From Deltaproteobacteria bacterium (GTDB lineage Bacteria; UBA10199; DSSB01), in assembly GCA_021414045.1 (NCBI GenBank), contig JAIOPF010000032.1, forward strand, positions 1 through 9,357: a stretch of 9,357 nt of DNA, given 5' to 3'. Position numbers and translations under genes: made by a program. Of this stretch, positions 1-6,613 are shown piece after piece; the stretch's first letter is position 1; each line of letters starts with the position of its first letter. Below the pieces are notes generated by a model. That model did not search any database. It was not told the DNA's origin and was given only the letters and a program-made list of their open reading frames with translations.

Positions 1-1
1 C

Positions 2-1297
2 ACGGATTTCGGCATCGCCAAGGCGATGACCCAAACCCACGAGACCCAGACCGGAGTTCTCAAGGGGAAATACGCCTACATGTCGCCGGAGCAGGCGGTG
101 GGGCGCGGGTTGGATCATCGCAGCGACTTGTTCTCCACCGGCATCATGCTCTGGGAGATGCTCTTCGAGCGTCGCCTCTTCGCGGGGAAGAACGATCTCG
201 AGACCTTGGAGAACGTGCGGACCGCGAGCGTCCCTTGGCCGGAAGATGGGGCGGCGAGGCTGTTTCCGGGATTGCGCGAAGTCTTGGACCGAGCCCTCCA
301 GCTCTCGCCGGAGTCGAGATTCGCTTCCGCCGAGGAATTCGCCGAAGCCTTGGAGGCCTGCTTGCCCCGGGAGAAGCGCGTCGGACGTCGGGAGTTGGCG
401 AAATTTTTGTCCGAGATCTTCGCCGAGGAGATCCAGCACCGCCGGCAATTGGCCCAAGAAATCCAACACAAGACCGAGAGTTTCCTCCGGCAAACGAAAG
501 TCGGCCCCCCGGAGGATGAGCCCACCATCTCCTTGGTCGAAAGCAAGACGGAGCTCGAAGCGAGGCCTGCCGCGGAGCCGAAACCTCCGCCCGCTTCCGC
601 GCCCGCACGGGGCGCTTTTCCATCCTGGATTTGGAGCTTCGCCCTTTTGTTTCTATTGCTGCCCACCGCCTACGGAATTTGGAAAATTCCCAAGGCCGAG
701 AAACGCGAGGCTCCGACGGTCACGGGCCAAGCCTCGGTGGTCGCGACGGCCCCAACTATCCCGGTTGCATCTCCGGTGCCGGAATCCAGGCCCACGGTAT
801 CGCCGCCTCAGGCGAGTCCTGTTCCGCTGCGAGGCACTTTGAATTTGAAGGTCCTCCCTGAAGGGGCGCAATTGAAAGCCGTTTTTCCCGGAGGGCCGCG
901 CCAGGGCAGGGGAGAATTAAACTTGGAAGGCCTGGCTCCGGGAACCTTGGTGCAAGTGTCGGCCTCCATGGCCAATTTCGAGACCCAAACGAAATCCTTC
1001 ACGATCCGCGAAAACCCTTCCGCCCAGAACGACGTTTTCAAACTGGAAAAGAAAACGCCGGCCTTCGGCGAGATTCGCGTCAACGCCGTCCCTTGGGGGC
1101 GGGTGAGCATTCCCGGCCTGGTCGTCGGCGGGGAGACGCCGGTGACGCGGAGCCGAATTCCCGAGGGTCGATATCCCGTTTCCGTGACGAATCCGACCCT
1201 CCATCAGACTTTGACCGCGACGGCGGTGGTTCGCGGAGGGAAAACCACGCAATGCCATGCCGATTTCGAGGGGCGGGGCGGGATAAGTTGTCGATAA
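2..1297 (+). CDS. Ser/Thr protein kinase with C-terminal PEGA-like domains (5' partial)
   Basis: This is the C-terminal 431 residues of a eukaryotic-like (PknB/Hanks-type) membrane kinase; the start and the N-lobe lie outside the window. The frame opens with the metal-binding DFG motif (residues 2-4 of the visible part). An activation segment rich in Thr follows, ending in MSPEQ (27-31, the APE position), then the subdomain IX Asp in HRSDLFSTG (D42) and the subdomain XI Arg in ESRFAS (R106). After a linker rich in Pro, Ala and Glu, one transmembrane helix spans about 207-226. The extracytoplasmic part has a Pro-rich stalk (about 250-277) and two repeats resembling PEGA domains (about 278-348 and 355-424); LPEGA is seen at 285-289, and each repeat has the small beta-strand pattern ending in a charged strand. 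The family phosphorylates Ser/Thr on cytoplasmic targets in response to signals sensed outside; the substrate here is unknown. The two exported proteases begin 65 bp downstream, so co-expression is possible. The kinase call is firm and the PEGA call is moderate. Confidence 0.93.
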   Translation, partial: TDFGIAKAMTQTHETQTGVLKGKYAYMSPEQAVGRGLDHRSDLFSTGIMLWEMLFERRLFAGKNDLETLENVRTASVPWPEDGAARLFPGLREVLDRALQLSPESRFASAEEFAEALEACLPREKRVGRRELAKFLSEIFAEEIQHRRQLAQEIQHKTESFLRQTKVGPPEDEPTISLVESKTELEARPAAEPKPPPASAPARGAFPSWIWSFALLFLLLPTAYGIWKIPKAEKREAPTVTGQASVVATAPTIPVASPVPESRPTVSPPQASPVPLRGTLNLKVLPEGAQLKAVFPGGPRQGRGELNLEGLAPGTLVQVSASMANFETQTKSFTIRENPSAQNDVFKLEKKTPAFGEIRVNAVPWGRVSIPGLVVGGETPVTRSRIPEGRYPVSVTNPTLHQTLTATAVVRGGKTTQCHADFEGRGGISCR

Positions 1298-1362
1298 TTC
1301 GAACGTCGATTCTCCTTGGCCGGCGGGCGGAGATTGGCATAGAGGGCCTTGTGGCGAATGTG

Positions 1363-2835
1363 ATGCGAAAAGCGATTTTCATCTTCTTGTTTTTCCTTTC
1401 AACCCTGGCGCCTTGGGCCCTCCAGGCGAATCCAGGTTTCCTAGATCAGGTGCGTGAGGTCACGCTGTCCAACGGCATGCGTTTTCTTCTGCTCCGCCGT
1501 CCCGGAGCGCCGGTTTTCACCGGTTATATCCAGGTGAAGGTTGGCGGCATCGATGAGCAAGAAGGCCAGACCGGCGTCGCCCATCTCCTCGAGCATATGG
1601 CCTTCAAGGGCACCACGGAGATTGGCACCACCGATTACGCGGCCGAACGCGCCCTGTTGGAGAAGATCGAGGCCGTGCATGCCGAATGGCTGAAGGCCCA
1701 GGGCCCGAAGAAGGCGGCGCTTTCCAAGGAGATGAAGGCATTGACCGAAGCCGCGGGGCGGTTTGTGGTGAAAGAAGACTTCTCTCGCATTTACTTGCGC
1801 AACGGCGGCGCCGATCTTAACGCCACCACCAGCCAAGATCTCACCAGCTATTTTGTGCAGTTGCCCAATACCAAGTTGAAGCTATGGGCCTTCCTCGAGT
1901 CGAGCCGGCTCAAGGATCCGGTGTTCCGCGAATTCTACTCGGAGCGCGACGTCGTCATGGAAGAGCGCCGCACTCGTATCGACGATTCGCCCTTCGGAAA
2001 GCTCTACGAAGCCCTGATGGAACTTGCCTTCGAAAAGAGTCCCTACCGTCGCCCGACGATTGGTTATCCCGCCGATTTACAGCGGGTCAGCGCCACCGAG
2101 CTGAGCCAGTTTTATCATAAGTATTACGTCCCCTCGAACATGATCGGAACCGTGGTGGGGGACATTGACTTGAACGAGACCGAAAAAATCATCGAAGAAT
2201 ATTTCGGCACTATTCCCAGTGGGCCCCAGCCGCCTAAGGTCGAAGCCGTGGAACCCGCTCCCGTCCAAGAAAAGCGGGTGGAGGTTCCCTTCGATGCGGC
2301 TCCCGCTTTGATGGCAGGCTACCTGAAGCCGACCATGCCGCACCCCGACGACTACGTCTTCGACGTCTTGGACCAGGTCTTGTGCGAAGGCAGGACCAGC
2401 CGCCTGTATAAAAGGCTCGTCGTCCAGGACCGTCTTGTCCAAAACATCGGTTGCAGCGGTTCCTCTCCCGGGGCGCGCCTCGACAATCTTTTCTTTATCT
2501 ACGCCACGATTCTTCCGGGTCACAGCACCGACGAGGTTTTGAAGGTCATCGATGAAGAATTGCAGAAGATCGTGAAGGACGGCGTCCCCAGCGACGAGCT
2601 CAAGAAGGCGAAAAAGAATCTCCTCGCCGACTGGAATTACGAAATGCAGAGCAACGACGAAGCCGCCCAGATGCTCAGCTATTTCGAGGCTTTGACCGGA
2701 AGCTGGAAGTATATCCTCGAGCATCCCAAGCGCATCGAGGCGGTGAATTCCCAGGACCTTCAGCGCGTCCTTAAAACCTATATGGGCTCGGAGCGACGCC
2801 GCACGGCGGTTTTGAAACCGAATCAAAAATCATGA
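1363..2835 (+). CDS. Exported zinc M16 peptidase (catalytic subunit)
   Basis: A 490-residue M16B-type (processing-peptidase-like) metalloprotease with an N-terminal signal peptide: MRK, a hydrophobic stretch from residues 4 to about 20, then probable cleavage near ALQA. The inverted zinc motif HLLEH lies at residues 74-78 (ligands H74 and H78, catalytic E77). The third ligand is probably E201 in ERDVVMEE, by alignment with the mitochondrial processing peptidase beta subunit. The conserved GGADLNA segment follows at 148-154, and the C-terminal half has the GRTSRLYKRL motif of the substrate-binding region. Between the zinc motif and GGADLNA there is a charged helical insert of about 45 residues (roughly 92-137). 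The gene overlaps the next by 4 bp (ATGA), so the two should be translated together as a two-subunit protease of the cell envelope. The start is uncertain: ATG 1363 gives the tidiest signal peptide, but GTG 1351 in the same frame lies 5 nt after GAGG (1342-1345). Longer readings from 1093 run through the kinase gene and are not real. Confidence 0.93.
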   Translation: MRKAIFIFLFFLSTLAPWALQANPGFLDQVREVTLSNGMRFLLLRRPGAPVFTGYIQVKVGGIDEQEGQTGVAHLLEHMAFKGTTEIGTTDYAAERALLEKIEAVHAEWLKAQGPKKAALSKEMKALTEAAGRFVVKEDFSRIYLRNGGADLNATTSQDLTSYFVQLPNTKLKLWAFLESSRLKDPVFREFYSERDVVMEERRTRIDDSPFGKLYEALMELAFEKSPYRRPTIGYPADLQRVSATELSQFYHKYYVPSNMIGTVVGDIDLNETEKIIEEYFGTIPSGPQPPKVEAVEPAPVQEKRVEVPFDAAPALMAGYLKPTMPHPDDYVFDVLDQVLCEGRTSRLYKRLVVQDRLVQNIGCSGSSPGARLDNLFFIYATILPGHSTDEVLKVIDEELQKIVKDGVPSDELKKAKKNLLADWNYEMQSNDEAAQMLSYFEALTGSWKYILEHPKRIEAVNSQDLQRVLKTYMGSERRRTAVLKPNQKS

Positions 2836-4247
2836 AGCGAATTTTTAATAAATTAACATACTTATTTGTTTTTGCTGCATTATTTTTATCTACCTCGGCT
2901 AGTGCGGAAGTCGCCGGCTTGGCTGCCTTGGAAAAAACGCCCCTGCCGCAAATTCATGTCCCCGACATTGCCAGGGTGACGCTTGGCAACGGCCTGCAGT
3001 TGATGATGCTTGAGGACACCGAACTCCCCGTGGTGAGAGGCTATCTTTATCTGCGCATCGGAGGCATCTACGACCCGGCCGAGAAGTTGGGATTGGCGAC
3101 CATGCTCGGCGAGCTGCTGCGAGAGGGCGGCACGGCGAAGCATCCCTCCGAAAAATTCGAGGCCGAGTTGGCCGCCGTCGGCGCCGACATCGAATCGGAC
3201 TTCGGGCGGGAATACGGATTAATCGGATTTAAGTGCCTGAAGGAAGATCTTCCCACCGTCCTGGGGCTAGTATTCGAGATGTTGCGGGAGCCGGCTTTCG
3301 AGGCCAAGAAACTCGAATTGGTTCGCGTGCAAATGCTCGAGCAGTTGCGCCGTCAGAACGAAGACCCCGCCAAGATCGCCTCGCGGGAATTCCCGAAATT
3401 GATCTACGGCAAGGATAGCGTCTGGGCGCGCAGCGCGACGCCGGCGACGGTGAAGTCGCTGACCCGCGAGGACGTGGTGGCCTTCTACAAAAAATTCACG
3501 TTTCCCGACCGCATCATACTGTCGGTCTCGGGGGATTTTGATCCCAAGGCCGTGGTCAAGCGGGTGGAGGGCCTGACTCAGGGCTGGTCCAAGGCCACCG
3601 AAGCCCTTCCCGTGATTCCTCCGGTCGTGAAGCAGTGGAGTAGTGGCGAGGTCTTGATCCCCAAGCAGGCCGACCAGGCGACCTTGATGTTGGGGCATTT
3701 TGGGGACAAGCGCTTCAATCCCGATAAATATGCCTTGCTGCTGCTCAACGATATTCTGGGGGGGGAGGCCTTGGTCAGCCGTCTGGGGAAGCGGGTGAGA
3801 TCGACCTTGGGCCTGGCTTACGGAATTTATTCCCGTTTCGGACTCGAGACCGATTACGGCGTTTTCACGATCATGGCCCAGACCCAGGCGAAAAACTCCC
3901 GCCGAGTCCTGGAAGAAAGCCGCAAGATTCTCGAGGAGATTCGTCGGCCGGATTCCATCACCGAGGCCGAGCTGGAATTTTACAAACAATCCCTGCTGAA
4001 CTCCCTTTATTCCGAATACGAGCCGAGGTACAACTTCGCCAAGGACGAGGCGAGATTCACCTACTTTGGGTATCCGCCGCGCTACATCGAGCTGTTCCGC
4101 GAAAACATCGAGAAGGTGACCCTGGCCGACATCCGCCGGGTGGCGGAAAAGTATTTGAACCCCGAGGCCCTGCAAGTTTTAGTGGTGGGGAATCCCAAGG
4201 AGATAGGCCCCTTGCCCGGTGCGAAGGTCGTCCCCCTGAATCCATAA
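2832..4247 (+). CDS. Exported M16 peptidase-like protein without zinc site (partner subunit)
   Basis: A 471-residue M16-family protein with a clear type I signal peptide (MKR, hydrophobic core 9-20, cleavage after ASA at residue 25). The fold markers are present: VTLGNGLQLMML near the N-terminus of the mature protein, a mid-protein DxxxVVAFYKKF segment, and in the second half the LGLAYGIYSRFG motif that contributes to substrate binding in non-catalytic M16 subunits. The position of the HxxEH zinc motif reads TMLGEL, so no zinc ligands remain and the protein should be inactive alone. Known M16B systems such as mitochondrial processing peptidase pair one zinc subunit with one inactive subunit, and the overlapping catalytic gene upstream fits that arrangement. 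The first 25 codons are strikingly AT-rich compared with the rest of the gene. There is no clear Shine-Dalgarno sequence; translational coupling through the ATGA overlap is the likely way it is initiated. Confidence 0.92.
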   Translation: MKRIFNKLTYLFVFAALFLSTSASAEVAGLAALEKTPLPQIHVPDIARVTLGNGLQLMMLEDTELPVVRGYLYLRIGGIYDPAEKLGLATMLGELLREGGTAKHPSEKFEAELAAVGADIESDFGREYGLIGFKCLKEDLPTVLGLVFEMLREPAFEAKKLELVRVQMLEQLRRQNEDPAKIASREFPKLIYGKDSVWARSATPATVKSLTREDVVAFYKKFTFPDRIILSVSGDFDPKAVVKRVEGLTQGWSKATEALPVIPPVVKQWSSGEVLIPKQADQATLMLGHFGDKRFNPDKYALLLLNDILGGEALVSRLGKRVRSTLGLAYGIYSRFGLETDYGVFTIMAQTQAKNSRRVLEESRKILEEIRRPDSITEAELEFYKQSLLNSLYSEYEPRYNFAKDEARFTYFGYPPRYIELFRENIEKVTLADIRRVAEKYLNPEALQVLVVGNPKEIGPLPGAKVVPLNP

Positions 4248-4256
4248 ATAGGAATT

Positions 4257-6059
4257 ATGAAATCGATTCTTTCGAACATCATCGCCAAGCATCTTGAGGG
4301 TCTTGGGCTTCCCCAACCCGCGGAGATCGTCCTAGACGAGCCGAAGGCGAAGGAGCACGGCGATCTCAGCAGCAATGTCGCCCTGGTTCTCGCCAAAGCC
4401 GCGAAACAGCCGCCCCCCAAATTGGCCGCCCAATTGGCCGAATCCTTGGGTCGGGAAACGGAGATTTTCGAAAAGATCGAGGTGAAGGGGCCGGGCTTCA
4501 TCAATTTCTTCCTGAAGCCGACGGCCTATCATGCCTCGCTCAAATCCCTGTGGCAGGATCCCAATGCTTTGAAGAAACTGGACTTGGGCCGCGGAACTCG
4601 GGTGCTGGTTGAATTCGTCAGCGCCAATCCCACCGGCCCCATGCACGTCGGCCACGGCCGCAATGCGGTGGTTGGCGACTGCATCTCGCGACTTCTCGAG
4701 GAAGTGGGTTTCGAGGTCTCCCGCGAATTCTATGTCAACGACCACGGCGTCCAGATCAAGACCTTGGGACATTCCGGCTGCCATTACCATACCGTGATGA
4801 CCGAGGTGAGGGGCGTCGAGATTGCCTTGCCTGAAGATGTTTACAAGGGGCAATACCTCGAAGACCTGGTGACGGAATTGAAAGACCGCATCGCGCCGAT
4901 CAAGCACGACCCCCTGGCCGTTGGAAAACTTCTTGGCGTCGAATTGCTCGAGACCATCAAGGAAGAATTGCTGCGCCTGAACATCGTCTTCAGCCGCTAT
5001 TACAGCGAATCCTCGCTCTACGACGGCGGAAAGATCGACGAGGCTCTCGCTGTCTTGAGGGCCAGTGGCTTGACCTATGAAAAAGAAGGCGCCCTCTGGT
5101 TCAAGACCTCGGAGTACGGCGACGACAAAGACCGCGTTCTGATCAAGAGCGATAACACTTATACTTATCTCACCCCCGATATCGCCTATCACAAGGATAA
5201 GTTCGACCGTGGCTACGACCTTTATCTCAATGTCATGGGCGCCGATCACGGCGGATATACGCAGCGCCTCAAGGCAGCGGTGGCGGCCTTGGGTCATAAT
5301 CCCGACAAGCTCGAATTCCTGCTGATGCAATTGGTCAATCTGAAGCGGGGAGGGGAAGTCGTCAACATGAGCAAGCGCACGGGAGATTACGTCACCCTCC
5401 ACGAAGTCATCGACGAGGTCGGCAAGGACGCGGTGCGCTTCTTTTTCATGATGCGTTCGCACAACGCGACCCTGGATTTCGACCTCGAACTGGCCAAGCA
5501 GCAGAGCTCGGACAACCCCGTCTTTTACATCCAATACGCCCATGCCCGCATGTCTTCGATCTTTCGCAAGGCCGAAGAGGCCGGGTATCCCTCGGCCGAG
5601 GCCCTGGGCGAGGTCGATTTGACGCCGCTTCAGCTGGAGGAAGAGATCACCCTGATCAAGACCCTTTTGGCCTACCCCGAGATGCTGAAGGGAGCTGTAC
5701 AGTTTCGTGAGGCCCACCGGGTCGCCTTTTACCTCTTGGATCTAGCCAAAACCTTCCAAAACTATTATACCCGCGCCAAGGGCGACGATCGTTACCGAGT
5801 CTTGACTCCGCACCGCGAGACGACCTTAGCCAAGCTTTATTTGGTGAAAACTCTTCGGGAGGTTTTCTTCGCTCAGCCAGTTCATCTTGCTATTGGGCGT
5901 GGAGATCGTCGTTCTCTCCCTGGTCTTTCTCTTGGGAGCGCGATTCGGGAAGACGATCTTCCCGGAAGGCATGGTGCCCACCATGGCCAACCAGCGCGCC
6001 ATGCAAGAGTTGGCTCCGCCCGCTCGCCGCATGGTGAAGGCGCCTCCGCAGCAAGATAA
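4257..6059 (+). CDS. argS: Arginyl-tRNA synthetase with aberrant 3' end
   Basis: Class I aminoacyl-tRNA synthetase charging tRNA-Arg in the cytoplasm. The Arg-specific N-terminal domain (about 3-88) is followed by ANPTGPMHVGHGRN (123-136) with HVGH as the HIGH signature, MSKRTG (371-376) as the KMSKS loop, and an all-helical DALR anticodon-binding domain from about residue 452. Similarity to the family holds up to TLAKLYLVKTLREVF (residue 537, base 5867). Normal ArgS then needs roughly 15 more residues, usually ending near APERM. Here the frame instead continues for 63 codons (5868-6056) that lie out of phase over the SPOR gene and give a His/Arg/Gly-rich tail with no resemblance to ArgS. I read this as loss of the true 3' end, not a natural extension. 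The gene starts 9 bp after the M16 stop, with AGGA (4250-4253) only 3 nt before ATG, so it probably shares that transcript. The identity is certain; the end as it stands is not trustworthy beyond about 5867. Confidence 0.95.
   Translation: MKSILSNIIAKHLEGLGLPQPAEIVLDEPKAKEHGDLSSNVALVLAKAAKQPPPKLAAQLAESLGRETEIFEKIEVKGPGFINFFLKPTAYHASLKSLWQDPNALKKLDLGRGTRVLVEFVSANPTGPMHVGHGRNAVVGDCISRLLEEVGFEVSREFYVNDHGVQIKTLGHSGCHYHTVMTEVRGVEIALPEDVYKGQYLEDLVTELKDRIAPIKHDPLAVGKLLGVELLETIKEELLRLNIVFSRYYSESSLYDGGKIDEALAVLRASGLTYEKEGALWFKTSEYGDDKDRVLIKSDNTYTYLTPDIAYHKDKFDRGYDLYLNVMGADHGGYTQRLKAAVAALGHNPDKLEFLLMQLVNLKRGGEVVNMSKRTGDYVTLHEVIDEVGKDAVRFFFMMRSHNATLDFDLELAKQQSSDNPVFYIQYAHARMSSIFRKAEEAGYPSAEALGEVDLTPLQLEEEITLIKTLLAYPEMLKGAVQFREAHRVAFYLLDLAKTFQNYYTRAKGDDRYRVLTPHRETTLAKLYLVKTLREVFFAQPVHLAIGRGDRRSLPGLSLGSAIREDDLPGRHGAHHGQPARHARVGSARSPHGEGASAAR
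5860..5886 (+). other. Probable deletion or misassembly junction between argS and the SPOR gene
   Basis: Two incomplete genes meet here in different frames. In frame 3, ArgS reads correctly up to about 5867 and then loses its conserved last helix. In frame 1, SPOR-type membrane-anchor sequence appears from about 5863 (FSSLSQFILLLG), yet the nearest upstream in-frame stop is at 5845-5847 and no ATG, GTG or TTG occurs before TTG 5887. Neither a one-base frameshift nor a natural overlap explains both missing ends. A deletion of perhaps several tens of bases covering the argS stop, the gap and the SPOR start does. Whether this is in the cell or only in the assembly cannot be told from sequence alone. 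Confidence 0.65.
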
Positions 6060-6522
6060 ATTGGTGAACACCGAGGAAGCCCAAGAGGGCGATGCTCCGC
6101 AGGCCGAAGGCGACGAGGCGGCTCAAGATATTCCCACTTATCAAGTTGGCGCCGACGGATCCTTGCGTCCCGCGCCCGAGCAAGAGGCCCAAGGGCGGCC
6201 CGAGCCAGAAAATATCGCGGTCAACAAGAGCCTCATCGCCACGAACATCGACAAGAATACGATGGTTCGCTTCAAGTCGAGCGGCAACAGCAAGTTCTCG
6301 GTTCAGGTCGCCGAATTCTTCGACGAGCTTCTCGCTTCCCGAGAGATCACCAAGCTGAAGTCCAAGGGTTACGAGGCCTACCTCGTGATCGACCAACGCG
6401 GCGCGACCCCTTCCTTCGACGTCCGCGTCGGCAGCTTCGGCGACCGTCACATGGCCGAGCAATTCGCCACCAAGATGAGCAACGAGCAGAACGTCGAGCT
6501 GCGCGTCGTGCAGGCGGATTAA
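5887..6522 (+). CDS. SPOR-domain membrane-anchored protein, 5' end apparently missing
   Basis: The frame encodes a single transmembrane helix (residues 2-18 if TTG 5887 is the start), then a long Pro/Glu/Gln-rich periplasmic linker (about 45-110) and a C-terminal SPOR domain (about 135-209). The SPOR part starts with KFSVQVAEF and contains the paired YEAYLVIDQ and FDVRVGSFGDRHMAEQFA elements typical of the family. SPOR domains bind denuded glycan strands of peptidoglycan, often at division sites, from the periplasm. A small SPOR protein after argS would be an ordinary deltaproteobacterial arrangement. The frame is open back to 5848 and adds plausible anchor residues (FSSLSQFI), but contains no start before TTG 5887. 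Starting there leaves no positively charged cytoplasmic tail, while R19 and K22 sit on the wrong side for N-in topology. The natural start was probably lost with the end of argS. The protein ends QAD-stop, and those last codons are repeated at the end of the next gene. Confidence 0.85.
   Translation: MLLGVEIVVLSLVFLLGARFGKTIFPEGMVPTMANQRAMQELAPPARRMVKAPPQQDKLVNTEEAQEGDAPQAEGDEAAQDIPTYQVGADGSLRPAPEQEAQGRPEPENIAVNKSLIATNIDKNTMVRFKSSGNSKFSVQVAEFFDELLASREITKLKSKGYEAYLVIDQRGATPSFDVRVGSFGDRHMAEQFATKMSNEQNVELRVVQAD
6511..6521 (+). repeat. 11-bp direct repeat, left copy (CAGGCGGATTA)
   Basis: This copy covers the last three codons (Gln-Ala-Asp) and the first two bases of the stop codon of the SPOR gene. 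An identical copy in the same codon phase ends the ATPase gene at 7778-7788. Any 11-mer may recur by chance in a window this size; what is notable is that both copies sit on stop codons and exactly bracket a gene of different composition. Confidence 0.45.
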
Positions 6523-6539
6523 TCTGGCGTTTCAACTTA

Positions 6540-6568
6540 TTGTTATTGTTAGATAATATTCAAATAAT
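6540..6568 (+). promoter_or_regulatory. Putative sigma-70-type promoter for the ATPase gene
   Basis: In the AT-rich gap between the SPOR stop and the ATPase start, TTGTTA (6540-6545, 4/6 to the -35 consensus) and AATAAT (6563-6568, 5/6 to the -10 consensus) are spaced by 17 bp. Transcription would begin near 6575, giving a leader of about 39 nt. The gap (6523-6613) is far richer in A and T than the flanking upstream genes, so promoter-like hexamers are easier to find by chance. No terminator for the upstream gene is visible. Confidence 0.4.
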
Positions 6569-6613
6569 GAAAACTCTTTGCTCCGCACCGAATTTTCATG
6601 AATACTACGGGAT

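Noticed and set aside
1093..1362. Upstream ATG/GTG starts giving the first M16 protein a long N-terminal extension
   Set aside because: The extra residues read the kinase PEGA region out of frame and would bury the signal peptide.
2812..2850. Promoter-like hexamers in the AT-rich start of the second M16 gene
   Set aside because: No -35/-10 pair with acceptable spacing was found, and the ATGA overlap argues for co-transcription.
2077..4175. Long minus-strand open frames (2077-2826 and 3267-4175) opposite the two M16 genes
   Set aside because: Both lie wholly inside well-supported + strand genes and have low-complexity shadow translations.
4332..5717. A 461-codon open frame on the minus strand opposite argS
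   Set aside because: It is the antisense shadow of a certain argS gene; long antisense frames are expected in GC-rich coding DNA and its translation shows no family motif.
5868..6059. The 63-residue ArgS C-terminal tail as a natural domain
   Set aside because: It is out of phase over the SPOR coding sequence, His/Arg/Gly-rich, and replaces the conserved ArgS end; it is better explained as read-through after a deletion.
6524..6540. A second sigma-54-like site (CTGGCG...) after the SPOR gene
   Set aside because: The -24 half is present but the essential GC of the -12 half is missing at the required spacing.
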